A stretch of 46,647 bases of DNA from Prorocentrum cordatum. Lineage: Eukaryota > Sar > Dinophyceae > Prorocentrales > Prorocentraceae. Below are positions 21,460 through 32,167 of this stretch, piece after piece. The DNA is taken from NCBI GenBank assembly GCA_963575745.1, contig CAUYUJ010004530.1, positions 22,501-69,147 on the forward strand, read 5' to 3'. A model generated the notes under the pieces. That model was not told the origin of the DNA and made no database searches. It worked only from the letters and a program-made list of their open reading frames with translations. A program made the position numbers and the translations under genes. Position 1 is the stretch's first letter; each line of letters opens with the position of its first letter.

Positions 21460-23095
21460 CGTGCGCACTTGTCGCCAGTTTCGTGGGCTTCTCGGTGGCC
21501 GAGCTCAGTGGAGTCCTACGCGGATCCAGGTTAGACCTCGTGGCTCCCTAGGGGGCTGCTACCTGCGCAACTGTCAGCACTGTTGTGGGCTCCTGGGAAT
21601 GCCCAACTCAACGGTGTCCAACGCGCATCCAGATTAGACCTCGCTGCTTCCGGGGAGGCCTAGCTCAATGATGTCCTACGCGCATCCAGATTACCTCCCA
21701 TGGCCTCCTGGGGGGGGCTACAACCTGCGCAACTGCCGCCACTTCCGTGGGCCCCTTGGAGGCCCAGCGGAGTTGTGTCCTTCGTGCATCCAGACGAGAC
21801 CTCGCGACTCCCTGAGGGGCTGTCGCCGCGCAAGTGTCGCCACCTTCGTGTGCTCCTTGGAGGGACAGCTCTGTGGTACCCAACGCGCATCCAAACTAGA
21901 CTTCGTGGGTCCCTGGAAGGCTGCCGCGGTTCCCTGCGCAACTGCCGCCACTTCTGCGGGCTCCTGGGAAGTACCGCGGGGCGATGTCATACGCGCATCC
22001 CGACGAGATCTCGCGGCTCACTGGGGGGGCCGCCACCTGCGCAACTGCCGCTACTTCCAGATTGAACATCGCGGCTTCCTGGGGGGAGTACTGCCTGCGC
22101 AACTGACACCATTTTCGTTGGCCCCTAGGTGGCCCAGCTCAGTGGTGTCCTACGCGCATCCAGATTAGACCTCGCGGCCCCCCTAGGAGGGCCACCACCG
22201 GCGCAACTGTCAGCACTTTCGTGGGCTCCTGGGAAGGCCCAGCTCAACGGTGCCCAACGCGCATCCAGATTAGACCTCGCTGCTTCCGGGGGGGGGGGCG
22301 CTACCTGCGCAACTGTCGCTACTTTCGTGGGCTCCTGGAAGGCCAAACTCAGTGGTGTCCTACGCGCATCCAGATTACCCTCCGTGGCGGCTCACTGGGG
22401 GGGGGGGCTACCACCTGCGCAACTGCCGCCATTTTCGTGGGCCCCGTGGAGGCCCAGCAGAGTTGTGTCCGACGCGCAACCAGGCGACCTCGCGGCCCCC
22501 TGGGGGGTTGCAAACACTGCGCAATTGTCGCGGTGACTTTCCTGGGCTCCTGGAAGGCACAGCTCAACGATGGCCAACGGGCATCTGGATTAGTCCTCGC
22601 GGCTCCCTGGGGGGCCGCCACCTGCCCAACTGCCGCCACTTTCGTGGGCTCTTGGGAGACCCCGCTCAATAGTGTTCTACGCGCATCCAGGTCAGACCTC
22701 GCGGCTCCGTGGGGGGGGCTACCACCTGCGCAACTGCCGCAACTTTCGTGGGCTCCTGGGAGGCCGAGCTCAGTCGTGTCCTACGCGCATCCAGATTGAG
22801 CTCCGCGGCTCCCTGGGGGACTGCCACCTGCGCACCCGTCGCCACTGTCGGGGGCTCCTGGGAGGTTCCGCGGAGCGGTGTCATACGCGTATCCAGACGA
22901 GACCTCGCGGCTCCCTGCGGGTGGTGCCACCTTCGCACCAGTCGTCACTTCCGCGGGCTCCTGGGAGGCACAGCGGGGTGGTGTCATACGCACATCCAGA
23001 CTATACCTCGCGGCTCCCTGGGGGTGCTGCTGCCTGCGCAACTATCGCCGCGTTGTTGGGCCTTCAGGACCCCAAACGCAGAGGTGTCGTACGCA
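21460..23095. repeat. Diverged ~100-bp satellite, left block
   Basis: About 16 units share ACGCGCATCCAGATTAGACC-like, CTCGCGGCTCCCTGGGGGG-like and CACCTGCGCAACTGCCGCCA-like segments. Measured spacings are 101-108 bp, plus one short 57-bp unit. Frequent indels show an old, unequal array. Frames here are repeat artefacts. Confidence 0.9.
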
Positions 23096-23399
23096 TGACA
23101 CGGCTGAACTGACAGATTCCAAGCTTTTTCAGTGAATCGTGAACGTGTCAGCCCTGCATGTAGCTTTCATAACACATTGCTGTTCTTGTCACGCTGACAA
23201 CCGCAGGAACCAGACCCACTGCTGTGACCATTTGTTGCAGGTGGGTCGGGTACATCTTGGGTATTTCCCCCCACACCCTCCTGCATTGGGTTCTCTTTTG
23301 AAAAAGAGCACTGTTTGCTTCGACCTTACGCCCTCCTCCTCTTCTTCCTCCTCCTCCTCCTCCTCCTCTTGCCTGCTTGCTTACTGCTTCCTACTTGCC
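23096..23399. other. Interruption of the ~100-bp satellite
   Basis: Unique sequence with a short TCC tract at 23331-23366. No gene is seen. Confidence 0.5.
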
Positions 23400-24125
23400 G
23401 CGTGCCTCGTTGCCTCGGGGGCTGCCACCTGCACAACTGTCGTCACTTTCGTGGGCTCGTTGGAGGTCCTGTGGAGTAGAGTTGCACGCGGACCCAGACG
23501 AGACCTCGCGGCTTCCTGGGTGCTACCACCTGCGCCACAACCGCCGCTTCCGTGGGCTTCTGGGATGCCCAGCTCACTGGAGTATTACGCGCATGCAGGT
23601 TAGACCTCGTGGCTTCCTGGGAAGGTTGTCACGTGCGCAAATATTACACATTTCGTAGGCTCGTAAGAAGTCAAGGGAGCGGAGGTCTACGCAGACCCCG
23701 ACGAGACCCCGGGGCTCCCTGGGCGGCTGCCGGCTGCGCGAATGTCGACACATCCATGTTCTCCTGGGCAGCCCAGCGGTGTGGAGTTGCACGCGGAACC
23801 AGGCGAGACCTCGCAGCTCCCTGGAGGGCTACCAAGTGCGCAACTGTCGCCACTGTCGCGTGCTCCTGGAGGTCCAGCGGAGTGGAGTTGCACGCGCACC
23901 CAGGCGAGACCTCGCGGCTCAGCTGGGGGCTGCCAGTTGCGCAACTGTCGCCAAGTTCGTGCCCTCCTGGAGGGTCCAGTGGTACGCAGACCCAGACAAG
24001 ACCTCGCAGCTTCCTGGGAAGCTGCCAACCGCGCAAGGGTCGCCACTGTCGTGTAGGTGCGCAGCTGTGGCCACCTTCGTGGGCTGTTGGGAGGTCCAGC
24101 GGAGCGGAGGGACACGCGCACCCAG
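23400..24125. repeat. Diverged ~100-bp satellite, right block (second subfamily)
   Basis: About seven units resemble the left block but carry TGGAGTTGCACGCGCACCCA in place of the GTCCTACGCGCATCCAG segment. The two blocks therefore diverged as separate subfamilies. Confidence 0.88.
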
Positions 24126-24415
24126 CCGGGACCGCTTTTGGCGAAGCGTTCCAGGATAAGGCAGACCCCTCAATGTGTTCTTTTGTAGTGGTTAACGTTT
24201 TCTTCTTCGGCGTTTCGGCATTGGGCCGAGGGGGGGGGGAGGGGGGGGGCTGGCTCCAGATCTCTGCTTTATGCGACTGTTTGCAGAAGTGCGTCCTCTG
24301 GGGGAGAGACTCCACCTGCGTGAACCAGGCGCCCATAACCAGCCAGGATCTACTCCACGGGGGGCGGGGAGGGGGGGTGCGAAGGCCCGCGCCGATCGGC
24401 AGAACGATGAATCGG
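24126..24415. other. Unassigned sequence
   Basis: G-rich stretch near 24227-24248; no coding evidence. Confidence 0.4.
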
Positions 24416-24612
24416 TAGTTGGAGGAGGAGGAGGCGGAGGAGGAGGAGGAGGAGGACAAGGAGGAGGACGAGGAGGAGGAGGAGGAGGAGGAGGACGAGG
24501 AGGAGGAGGAGGCGGAGGCGGAGGCGGAGGCGGAGGCGGAGGAGGAGGCGGAGGCGGAGGAGGAGGAGGAGGAGGAGGAGGAGGAGGAGGAGGAGGAGGA
24601 GGAGGAGGAGGA
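24416..24612 (+). repeat. (GGA)n microsatellite
   Basis: GGA with GGC variants. It is the first large purine-on-plus tract right of the satellite, marking a switch in strand asymmetry. Confidence 0.96.
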
Positions 24613-24667
24613 CTGTGTTGGATTGTGCTACTTAGGTCTGAACCCTGATGGAAAGCACAGGGCCCGA

Positions 24668-25375
24668 CTACTTCGCCGTGCAAGCCTGTACTTGCATGTG
24701 CTTCCCCGTTGACGGATGACGGCCCTCCCACGAACGCGTCAGTCTACCCTTGGCCGTCCGAGGACCAGCGGGCCTGCAGCCCCCCTCCTTCACAAGGTCC
24801 GTCTGCTTACACTGTGCGTAGGAAGAACAACGCCTGCAGAATACGCCTCTGGGCCGAAACACAAGCTGGTGTCCCAACCCCTGTGCCTTGATGGTGCGGG
24901 CTTGGCGGACATCGACGCCAACAGATCCTGCGCCCGACGGCCCGCTCGGAGTCTGGAGCGTGGCCTGGATCTCTCGACGGTTCCTGGGGCTCACACTCGG
25001 GGGAGGAGGAGGCATCAGAGGAGGAGCGGGGATCGACTCGGCGGCCTGGCTCGGGGCTATTCCTGTGATGTTCCTCAGTTCGACGTCGGTCACAGCATCG
25101 GCGACCTCGGACGACATGGCACCTAGCCTGACTGCAAACTCTAAAGCGTCAGCTGCCATCGGATACGCCTTCGGGTCCAAACCTCCAAGCTCGCTGACCA
25201 GGAACCAAAACTCCCGCCAAAGATCACTGTGGGCTCTGGCTGGGAACGACCACCACCCTTCACCCCTGGACGTCCCGTCTACGACAGCCTGGCGGGCGGC
25301 ATCGCACACCTCAACACCTGCAGGATGGCATCGAGCTCAACTGGGTATATCCCTTGCCGAAGCTGGGGCAAAGGA
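24668..25375 (-). pseudogene. RNase H second half and Cys-rich C-terminus of the decayed retroelement
   Basis: The frame near 25320-25375 reads QLRQGIYPVELDAILQ, which fits the RNase H helix with its catalytic Glu (VELDA). After a frameshift near 25285-25310 it reads AVVDGTSRGEGWWSFP, where the Asp fits the next catalytic strand, then SDLWREFWFLVSELGG. The remainder has HQLVFRPRGVFCRRCSS, a possible CxxC metal site, and ends at 24668. The match to the other half at 26.8 kb is by motif order; a separate fragment of another copy is possible. Confidence 0.55.
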
Positions 25376-25539
25376 AGAAGGCCGAAAACGGTCAACATCG
25401 ATACCGATTGGACCACCCTTCTGGTGATAAGGAAGTTGGGCGCGGGGGAAGGGGGAGGCGATCGATTTGCGATGGCTATGAATTCTTGGTGGTCGTGGCG
25501 ATAGTGGTGGAGGTGGTGGTGGGTGGTGATGTTAACTAT

Positions 25540-25875
25540 ATGTTATAAATACATATACCCTTTCTATCTAATTACTTATCTCTTTCTCTCTATATATATG
25601 TATCCATAAAGATCTCTCATTCTATATATTTCTATGTGTAGATACATGTCTACTGGTCAATACATAATTGTATGCATCCACTTATATATACATATCCTCC
25701 TAAACTTCTGCGTACATATATATATATATGTATAAGTATATATATGTATCAATACCTACACCGTGACCCATATATATATATATACACATCGATCTATGAT
25801 TCGATATACATATTTATATGTCCATCATTTATCTATCTACGAATATACACATGTATCTCTCTATCTACCTGTTGC
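25540..25875. repeat. AT-rich TATATA/ATCTAT tract
   Basis: About 330 bp of TATATATA, ATACATAT and TCTATCTA sequence. It is strikingly AT-rich in a GC-rich region and lies inside the interruption of the RNase H region. GAT and GGT repeats follow at 25876-25960. Confidence 0.85.
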
Positions 25876-25960
25876 TGTTGATGATGATGATGATGATGAT
25901 GGTGACTGGTCGTGGTGGCGGCGGCGGTGCTGGTGGTGGTGGTGATGGCGGGATGGTGTC

Positions 25961-26149
25961 AAGGTGATGGCCATGTGACGCGATGTTTTTTCTTCATGCA
26001 TTCTGGTGCACGATAGCGGATGCTGGTGCTACTTGGTTGCGTGCCCACTTCTATGCCGAACGCCCGTGCCCACTTTGGTGGCGCATGCTCTAACGGCTGC
26101 GCACTCGCATAGCAAAAACACCCCTATTGCACGCCCATGTTGCGTGCCC
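25961..26149. other. Spacer between simple repeats
   Basis: Mixed sequence; nothing recognised. Confidence 0.4.
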
Positions 26150-26625
26150 TGCGTGAGACACCCATCGGGACAACCACCGTCGGGCGCGCCATCGGGACAA
26201 CCATCGGGACAACCATCGGGACACCCGTCGGGACAACCGTCGGGGCACCCATCGGACACCCATCGGGACACCCATCGGGACAACCATCGGGACACGAATC
26301 GGGACAATACCATCGGGACAACATCATCGGAACCACCATTGGGACAACCGTCGAGACAACCATCGGGTCACCCATCGGGCCAACAATCGGGGCCATCATC
26401 GGGACAACTGTCGGGACTAACGTCGGGACAACACCATCGGGGCACCCATCGGGACAACCATCGGGGCAACCATCGAAGCAATCGTCGGGACTACCATCGG
26501 GACAACCATCGGGGCAACCATCGGGACAACCATCGGGACAACCATCGGGACAATCACCGGGGCGCCCCTCGGGACAACCATCGGGGCAACATTCAGAACA
26601 ACCCGCGGGACAACCGTCGGGGGCC
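26150..26625 (+). repeat. 12-bp minisatellite (ATCGGGACAACC)n
   Basis: About 38 units with GTCGGG, ACACCC and GGGCAACC variants. A 12-bp unit keeps frames open; the resulting GQPS and GTTI repeats are not taken as protein. Confidence 0.95.
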
Positions 26626-26683
26626 GCGCCCAGCCGGGGGGCGCGGGGGGTGGGTGGGCGACCTCTTGGGCTCCATGTGGCCT

Positions 26684-27229
26684 CTACAAATGCAAGAACT
26701 CGCGCAACTTCGCCTCGCGCGCGCGACGCGAACCGATGCCGACACCGATATCCTGGTTGGGGTCGCTTCCGCTCGCGCCCCCCCGACCTCCGACTTCACC
26801 CGACGCATCTAGGGCGGTCAAGCTCCATTCAGAAAGCCCGAGGGGGAGACATTCAACGTGCAAGAGAGATCCATCTGTAAAGACCACACCTGTGATGGCT
26901 CCTGGGCGCTCGCCTTCGCGCTGCACCTCGAACGAGACAGGCGGGGCGCCCGGGAGTGCGATCGGGTCCTCGGCGATGCCTCGGGCCCAGAGAAATTCAA
27001 CGCCTGGGTGTGGGTTCGCTCCTCTTTGCTGCGCGTGCCTTCCGCCTGCGCAGCTCATCGCGCGCGCTGCGTGCATGTGTGCGGTGCAAGCCTGTTCCTG
27101 CAGCATTCTTGCGCGCCAGGCAAAGATCGGTTGTTGCTCGACATGCTTAAAAAAAGGTCTCTGCTGTGGCCGCGTGCCTCCTGCGAACAAGGCCCCCGCG
27201 CGCGTGCGATGCTCGGCAGTCCACTTCAA
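26684..27229 (-). pseudogene. RNase H first half of the decayed retroelement
   Basis: It contains GVVFTDGSLL, the first RNase H strand with its catalytic Asp (TDGS), preceded by EQQPIFAWRARMLQEQA and a linker. The frame ends at 26684. Residues near the end (DIGVGIGSRR) no longer resemble RNase H, where the repeat block begins. Confidence 0.55.
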
Positions 27230-27395
27230 TCAGGGGCCTGCGAAGCAGCATTCGGATCGGTCCAAGAAAGACGTGTCTCGTCACGGGGGCCTCTGGACCC
27301 CAGCGCGCAAGCCGGCCATTCTGCAGCCTGGGGTGCGTGGCCTGGCGGACGAGGAATACAGATACTGCAAATCTACCTGCGACAAGTCATGCACC

Positions 27396-28420
27396 TCAGT
27401 CCCGCAAGTGAATGGCGCGGGGCTCTGGGTGCTCCAGCCGAGGCGCATCGCTGTGGCTATGAATGCGCCTGCAGGCCCTCTCAAAGCCCCGCGGCCTCGG
27501 GTGCCCGTGCAACCGTGTTGCCCGCGGGCGCCGAGCCGCCGCTGGGAGGTCGCTCGCCATCATGCCCGTCGCCTCGTGCCGCGCTCTGGCGGCCCACTCC
27601 GCGACGGGCCCCGCGTCGGCGACCGCGGTGGGGTCGGCGTCCTCCGCCAGCAGCGCCAACGCAGTCGACCTCCCCTTGTTGCAGCCTGGGAAGGCCGCCG
27701 CCACCCCCTGCCGCAACTTGGTGATCAGCGTGATGGTCGAACCCTGGAAGTGCGTGCTATGCAGCTCCGTTTGCACGATCCCGAGCTTTACGACCTTGCG
27801 CGCAGTGCCTCCTGCAGCCTTGGCCTTCTGGATCTTCCAGCTCCTGGCCTTGGCCTTCATGATCTGCTTGGGCTGGGTTCCGACGCGCCGTCGCCGTGCA
27901 GGCTGGCGTCGCCTCTGGTCGGAGGTGCCAAGTCGTCGAAGTAGTGGCGTACGTCGGCTCTCGGATTGGCGACGTCGAAGTCGTCGGTGGCACCGATGAG
28001 GACGAGGGGTAGACGCAGCGGGCCAAACGCGGATCCTGCCGTGATCCTTTGCTCCCAGAAGCCCCTTTCTGTGTAGCACCCGTTGAGGACTGCCCTTATC
28101 ATGAGAGAGAACGCTCGCAGAATGGCCCGGAACAGCGGCCTGGGAAAGCTCCAGCACAGGTTCCGCTTCATAGAGACTGCAGCCCGTCTCGTAGCTCTTC
28201 CGCAGGTCGCCATGTGTCGTGGCGATTGCCTAGCCCTGCGCCAAGGCCTCCTCTCCCGTGGGGCCCTGCATCCAGGGTGCGCGCTCCGCAGGCCTGCCCT
28301 TCGCTGCCCAGTCATAGGCACGCGGGTTCCTACGCTGGCACCTCTGGACCTCGGCGCGCCTGATCTTCTCCCAAACTCGTGCCAGTTCAAGAAGGAGCCC
28401 AAAGTTCCGCGCGCCGCCCT
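27396..28420 (-). pseudogene. Reverse transcriptase fragments of the decayed retroelement
   Basis: Across shifting frames there are LARVWEKIRRAEVQR and NPRAYDWAAKGRPAER (about 28.25-28.4 kb), NLCWSFPRPLFRAILRAF (about 28.1 kb) and RHYFDDLAPP (about 27.93 kb). I read the last as the RT YxDD site, with Phe at the second position. A later stretch has KVVKLGIVQTELHSTHFQ. At least two frameshifts separate these blocks. The assignment rests on motif character and order. Confidence 0.5.
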
Positions 28421-30100
28421 TGGGCTTGGGCTGCAGCCAGAAAGGGATGCACTGCTCCGACGCGGGCCAGTCTGAGCCGCGCTCGATGCAGTTCAAGGTG
28501 CTTGCTGGGCCCGCCAGGGGCGGATGTTGGACTCGCCCAGGCCCAGTGAGGGCCCCTTGCAGGCCCTCGGCGCGTCGTGGCCGAGGATCGGGGGCAGCGT
28601 GGGCTCGCGCTCGGCGGGGGCCTCGAACCAGGGCGCCTCCCAATCGACCTGGTGCTGCCGGATGTTCTGCCGCTCTTGCGGCGCCGTGTTGGCGACCGTC
28701 TGCGGGTCCATCGGGGCGACGTGCTTGGGCAGCGCGCCCGCGAGGACCTGGCTCGCTTCTCGTCGTGGAGAAACCTCGGGCGCCCGCTGCCTTCTCGCTG
28801 TGGCCGCGAAACCATGCCCGCCATGACTTGGTGGACTCTCTCAGCTCGCTCTGCCTCTCCGCGTCGGCCTCGCCAGCCGCCGCCTGCTGCCGGTGCCGGA
28901 TGTGCTCCGGGTGCTCGGGCCAGCGTCGCGGCTTCCTGACGCAGTCCAGGATGGTCTCGAAGACATGTGCCCATGGCGTCCTCGGCTCCTCCGCGTGCTG
29001 GCGGAGCTGGGCGAAGGCCCACTTCTGGAGCATCGCTTCCTGGATGGACCTGGTGCGGGTCATGTCACGCCCTCTGGCCCGGTGCGAGTCCTTGCTGATC
29101 GCGCGGGTCAGGTCCTGCAGCGGACTCGCCGCCCGCCCTGCTGCCGTTGCTCGCGCCGTCGGGGCTCTCTTGCCCCTGGCCGCTGGGGGCGCGTGCTCTC
29201 GCGGATGGCGGGCGGCTTTCTTGCCGTGGCCACTGTGGGCCAACGTCGCCGTCAAGACATTCGCATCGGTTCCGCTGCTTCTGATGTGCGCGCGTGAGGT
29301 CTAGCCAGAACGCGTTCGCAATCTCGTGACCGACGAACTCCTGACGGAGAGGGCGCTGCCGCTGGACAGGTTGTGTCGGGCAACCCGTCAGCGCCGTCAA
29401 CGGCCAGGGTGCCCGCTGGGTCAGCTGGATGGCCTTCGGCGCAGGCGTGCGGCGGCCCAGCTGCATCGTGGCGGGCCAGTGGGGCTTGGCCGCGTGCGCC
29501 GTCATGGCGGGCGCCGCGGGCCCATTCTCCAGCGGGCTCTCGGACGCGATGAATTAGTCCCTGACTGAGTAGTCGTCCGTGCTTCCCCTGCGCGTGCTCT
29601 CGCTCCTGTTGTGCACGATGTGGCCCTTCATCTTGGCGACTCTTCCCACGTCGATCAGCTCTTCGGGGGACATGTCGAAGTCGCCGCCCGGCGCCTGCGG
29701 CCGTCCAGGCGCAGCCATGAGGGCCCCGAAGCGGCCTAGGACGGCGGGGTTGCGGATTGACACCCCCTCCGACACCCGCAGGTGGACGGGGCCCGCCGCG
29801 ATGCCGTGACCCTCGCGCCTTCTTCGGTGGATGCGTTGGCCACCACTGCAGTCTTCGTGCATGATCAGTCTGGCCGACAGCAGCTCCACTTGCTTTGGCG
29901 CCAGCTGGTGCTCCTGGCCGAGGGCGATGGGCGCCTCGACCTGGTAGCGTAGCTGGTGCAGCACCCTCTCGGACTGGTTGGCGGTATTCGCATTGCCAGT
30001 CATGAGCGCTTGCTTGCTTACCCGCGTACTCCCGCTGGGTTCGCCCTCGTGGCTAGGAGGCCGACGGGCTGGACTTCCGCACGGCGAAATGGAAGCCATC
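28421..30100 (-). pseudogene. Linker region of the decayed retroelement
   Basis: Protein-like minus-strand stretches are visible: SIQEAMLQKWAFAQLRQHAE near 29.0 kb, FVGHEIANAFWLDLTRAHQK near 29.3 kb, and NTANQSERVLHQLRYQVEAP near 29.97 kb. They lie in different frames with intervening Arg/Ala-rich sequence. Each could be coding remnant between the coiled coil and RT. No separate gene is called. Confidence 0.4.
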
Positions 30101-31066
30101 ATTCATGGCAGCAAGGGTAGTATGTAGCATGCGCCCATGCTTCTGAATAATTATCTGCCTCAGTGACGCCCGCCTGCTTGAGCGCGGCAACGACGTTTTG
30201 GGGGGGGGGGGGCGTGGCCTTGAACTTGGGGATGTCCTCGCCTGGCTCCGTCGAGGCCGCGCCCGCGCGTCTCGTGCCGCGAGCGCCGCCGCCGTTGGAC
30301 CTTTGCGGCTCCTCCTCCTCCCTCCCGCATCGGCACTGCTGTGGTCTCTGCAGCGTGCGCATTCTTCTTCGCGGAGAGCGCGGGGCTGCCTCCGGCTGCT
30401 GCGTGGCCTCCGCATCCGCCTCCTCGCCGTCCATCGCCAGGGACGTCTTGGCAAGCTCGAGGTGGGCGCAGACGGAATCCCGACCTTTGGACGTGGGCGG
30501 CTGGCCAGCGACTTCTCCTTGGCGCGGAGGGCATTGACCTTCTTGCCCGCCTGCTCGGCCCTGCTTTCGGCTGTGCGCAGCTGGCTCTGGATGTCCTCGA
30601 GCTGCTGCTTGAACTTGGCCACTCGGCGGTCCGCCTTGTTCTGTACTTTCTCTGCTCCACGGAGACGGCGACTCACGGTCACTTCCGCGTAGCATGCTGG
30701 AAGCGTGGCTTCCTCCTGTGCCAACAGCCCGTTGATCTGTTCCTGCAGCTTCGTCGTGGCTTCCGATGCGACCATGCCAGGCTCCTGCGCGAGCTGTTCG
30801 AGGTCTTTGGGGCGGGTCCAGTAGACCTCCAGCTTCTTCGCGATGTCCGACGTGGCCTCGTGCGAGGAGTCGCCGTCGAAATCGTGCGTGTCTTTCGAGC
30901 CGTCACCCTTCCCGTCCTTCTTGTGCTCGCATAATCTCGTCTTCCCCCCAACAACCATATGTGTGGCACGCTGGGCACGTCCACGGATCGCCAGACTTCG
31001 GGGGCATCTGACGGCTCGGGGCGGCGCCGCCACTGCCAAATTTGCCGCACCATGCGACTAGAGCGA
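30101..31066 (-). pseudogene. Cys-finger and coiled-coil N-terminal part of the decayed retroelement
   Basis: It begins near 31.06 kb with GDPWTCPACHT, a CxxC knuckle. After a shift at a G-run near 30945 it continues as MVVGGKTRLCEHKKDGKG, so the frame for the full finger is broken. A long heptad-like stretch follows (AKFKQQLEDIQSQLRTAESR). Towards 30.2 kb the frame becomes Arg/Pro-rich, which suggests another shift. The layout resembles N-terminal proteins of dinoflagellate retroelements. Confidence 0.5.
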
Positions 31067-31084
31067 TCTCCTGGCACCTGGAAG

Positions 31085-31410
31085 CGCTCGAGTCGGGCAA
31101 TGGCTGAGGAGGAGCAGGAGGAAAAGGAGGAACAGGAGTAGGAGTAGGAGCAGGAGTATTAGGAGAAGGGTGGGGAGGAGGAGGAGCAGAAGGAGGAGGA
31201 GGAGTAGGAGTAGGAGTAGGAGGAGGAGGAGGAGGAGGAGGAGGAGGAGGAGAGGAGGAGAAGAAAGAGAGGAGGAGGAGGAAAAGGAGGAGAGGAGGAA
31301 GAGAGGAGGAGGAGGAGGAGGAGGAGGAGGAGGAGGGGAGGAGGAGGAGGAGGAGGGGAGAGGAGGAGAAGGAGGAGGAGGAGGAGGAGGAGGAGGAGGA
31401 GGAGAAAAAA
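31085..31410 (+). repeat. (GGA)n microsatellite
   Basis: GGA with GTAGGA interruptions. Confidence 0.96.
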
Positions 31411-31987
31411 GGTCCTGTTCGTAGTCCTGTTCGTACTCGGCTCGTGTTTAGAACTGGTCGGGCACGTCTCGGGCTCCGTCACAGCGTGCTGGCGACGCGA
31501 GAGAGGGGCGGCCTTCCGGGAGGGGCGGGGTGCTTCTGCGAGGGTTCTGGGGTCCTTTTCGGAGGCTGGGGGGGCTTGCAAGAAGCCCCCTGCCGTCCTA
31601 CAGTGGAAGCCAGCCCACAAGAAACCTTCCACAAGACACCCAACCCTGAGACCCCAGGACGTCCAGTGATTTTTGGTGTGGGAACGTCACGCTTTCCATA
31701 GCAGAACCATCGAAACCCAAGAAACCCAGGGCACCCTGGAGGCAAGCAGGGTGTTTCTTGGCATTGGCCTCCACAATAGAAGCATCACGCCTCCTTACAA
31801 GACCGCCCCCCCTCGCGCCCGCCCCCCCTGCCGCCATGCGTGGCTCACCGAAGGTCTGGGCTCCACTTCCTGGGAACTGTCTGAACCCTGCGCCATTTTT
31901 AAATAGCCCTGTGGCCTGGCAATGACCCCTGGAAGCCAGAAGTTGCCACCATCCTGACCTCTTGGACGACGCGAGGATGTCGGGGAA
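31411..31987. other. Unassigned sequence
   Basis: Short inverted segments such as CCAAGAAACCCAGGGC (about 31717) versus GTGTTTCTTGGC (about 31752) are visible. There are no recognisable genes. Confidence 0.35.
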
Positions 31988-32155
31988 ATGAAAAGGAAAA
32001 GGCGGAGACTGATGCTGATAATCATTATGATGCTGATGATGATGATCATGATGCTGATGATGCTGATGATGATGATGCTGATGATGATGCTGATGATGAT
32101 GATGAGGAGGAGGACGAGAAGAAGGAGGATGATAAGGAGGGAGGAGGCGGAGAAA
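31988..32155 (+). repeat. (GAT)n/(CTGATGATG)n then GGA
   Basis: GAT-type triplets with CTG interruptions, then GGA-like sequence. Confidence 0.9.
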
Positions 32156-32167
32156 GGAGAGATGCAA

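Larger units (their letters stand above)
24668..31066 (-). mobile_element. Decayed retroelement with RT and RNase H, interrupted
   Basis: Minus-strand fragments keep the order expected of a retroelement: Cys-type finger plus coiled coil (30.1-31.07 kb), a linker, RT fragments (27.4-28.4 kb), RNase H first half (26.68-27.2 kb), then, beyond about 1.3 kb of simple repeats, RNase H second half and a Cys-rich C-terminus (24.67-25.38 kb). Frames change repeatedly, so it is inactive. No LTRs, terminal repeats or target duplication were found. The class (LINE-like or other) is not settled. Confidence 0.65.

Noticed and set aside
26006-26880. Frames with GQPSGQPS and GTTIGTTI repeats
   Set aside because: Products of the 12-bp minisatellite.
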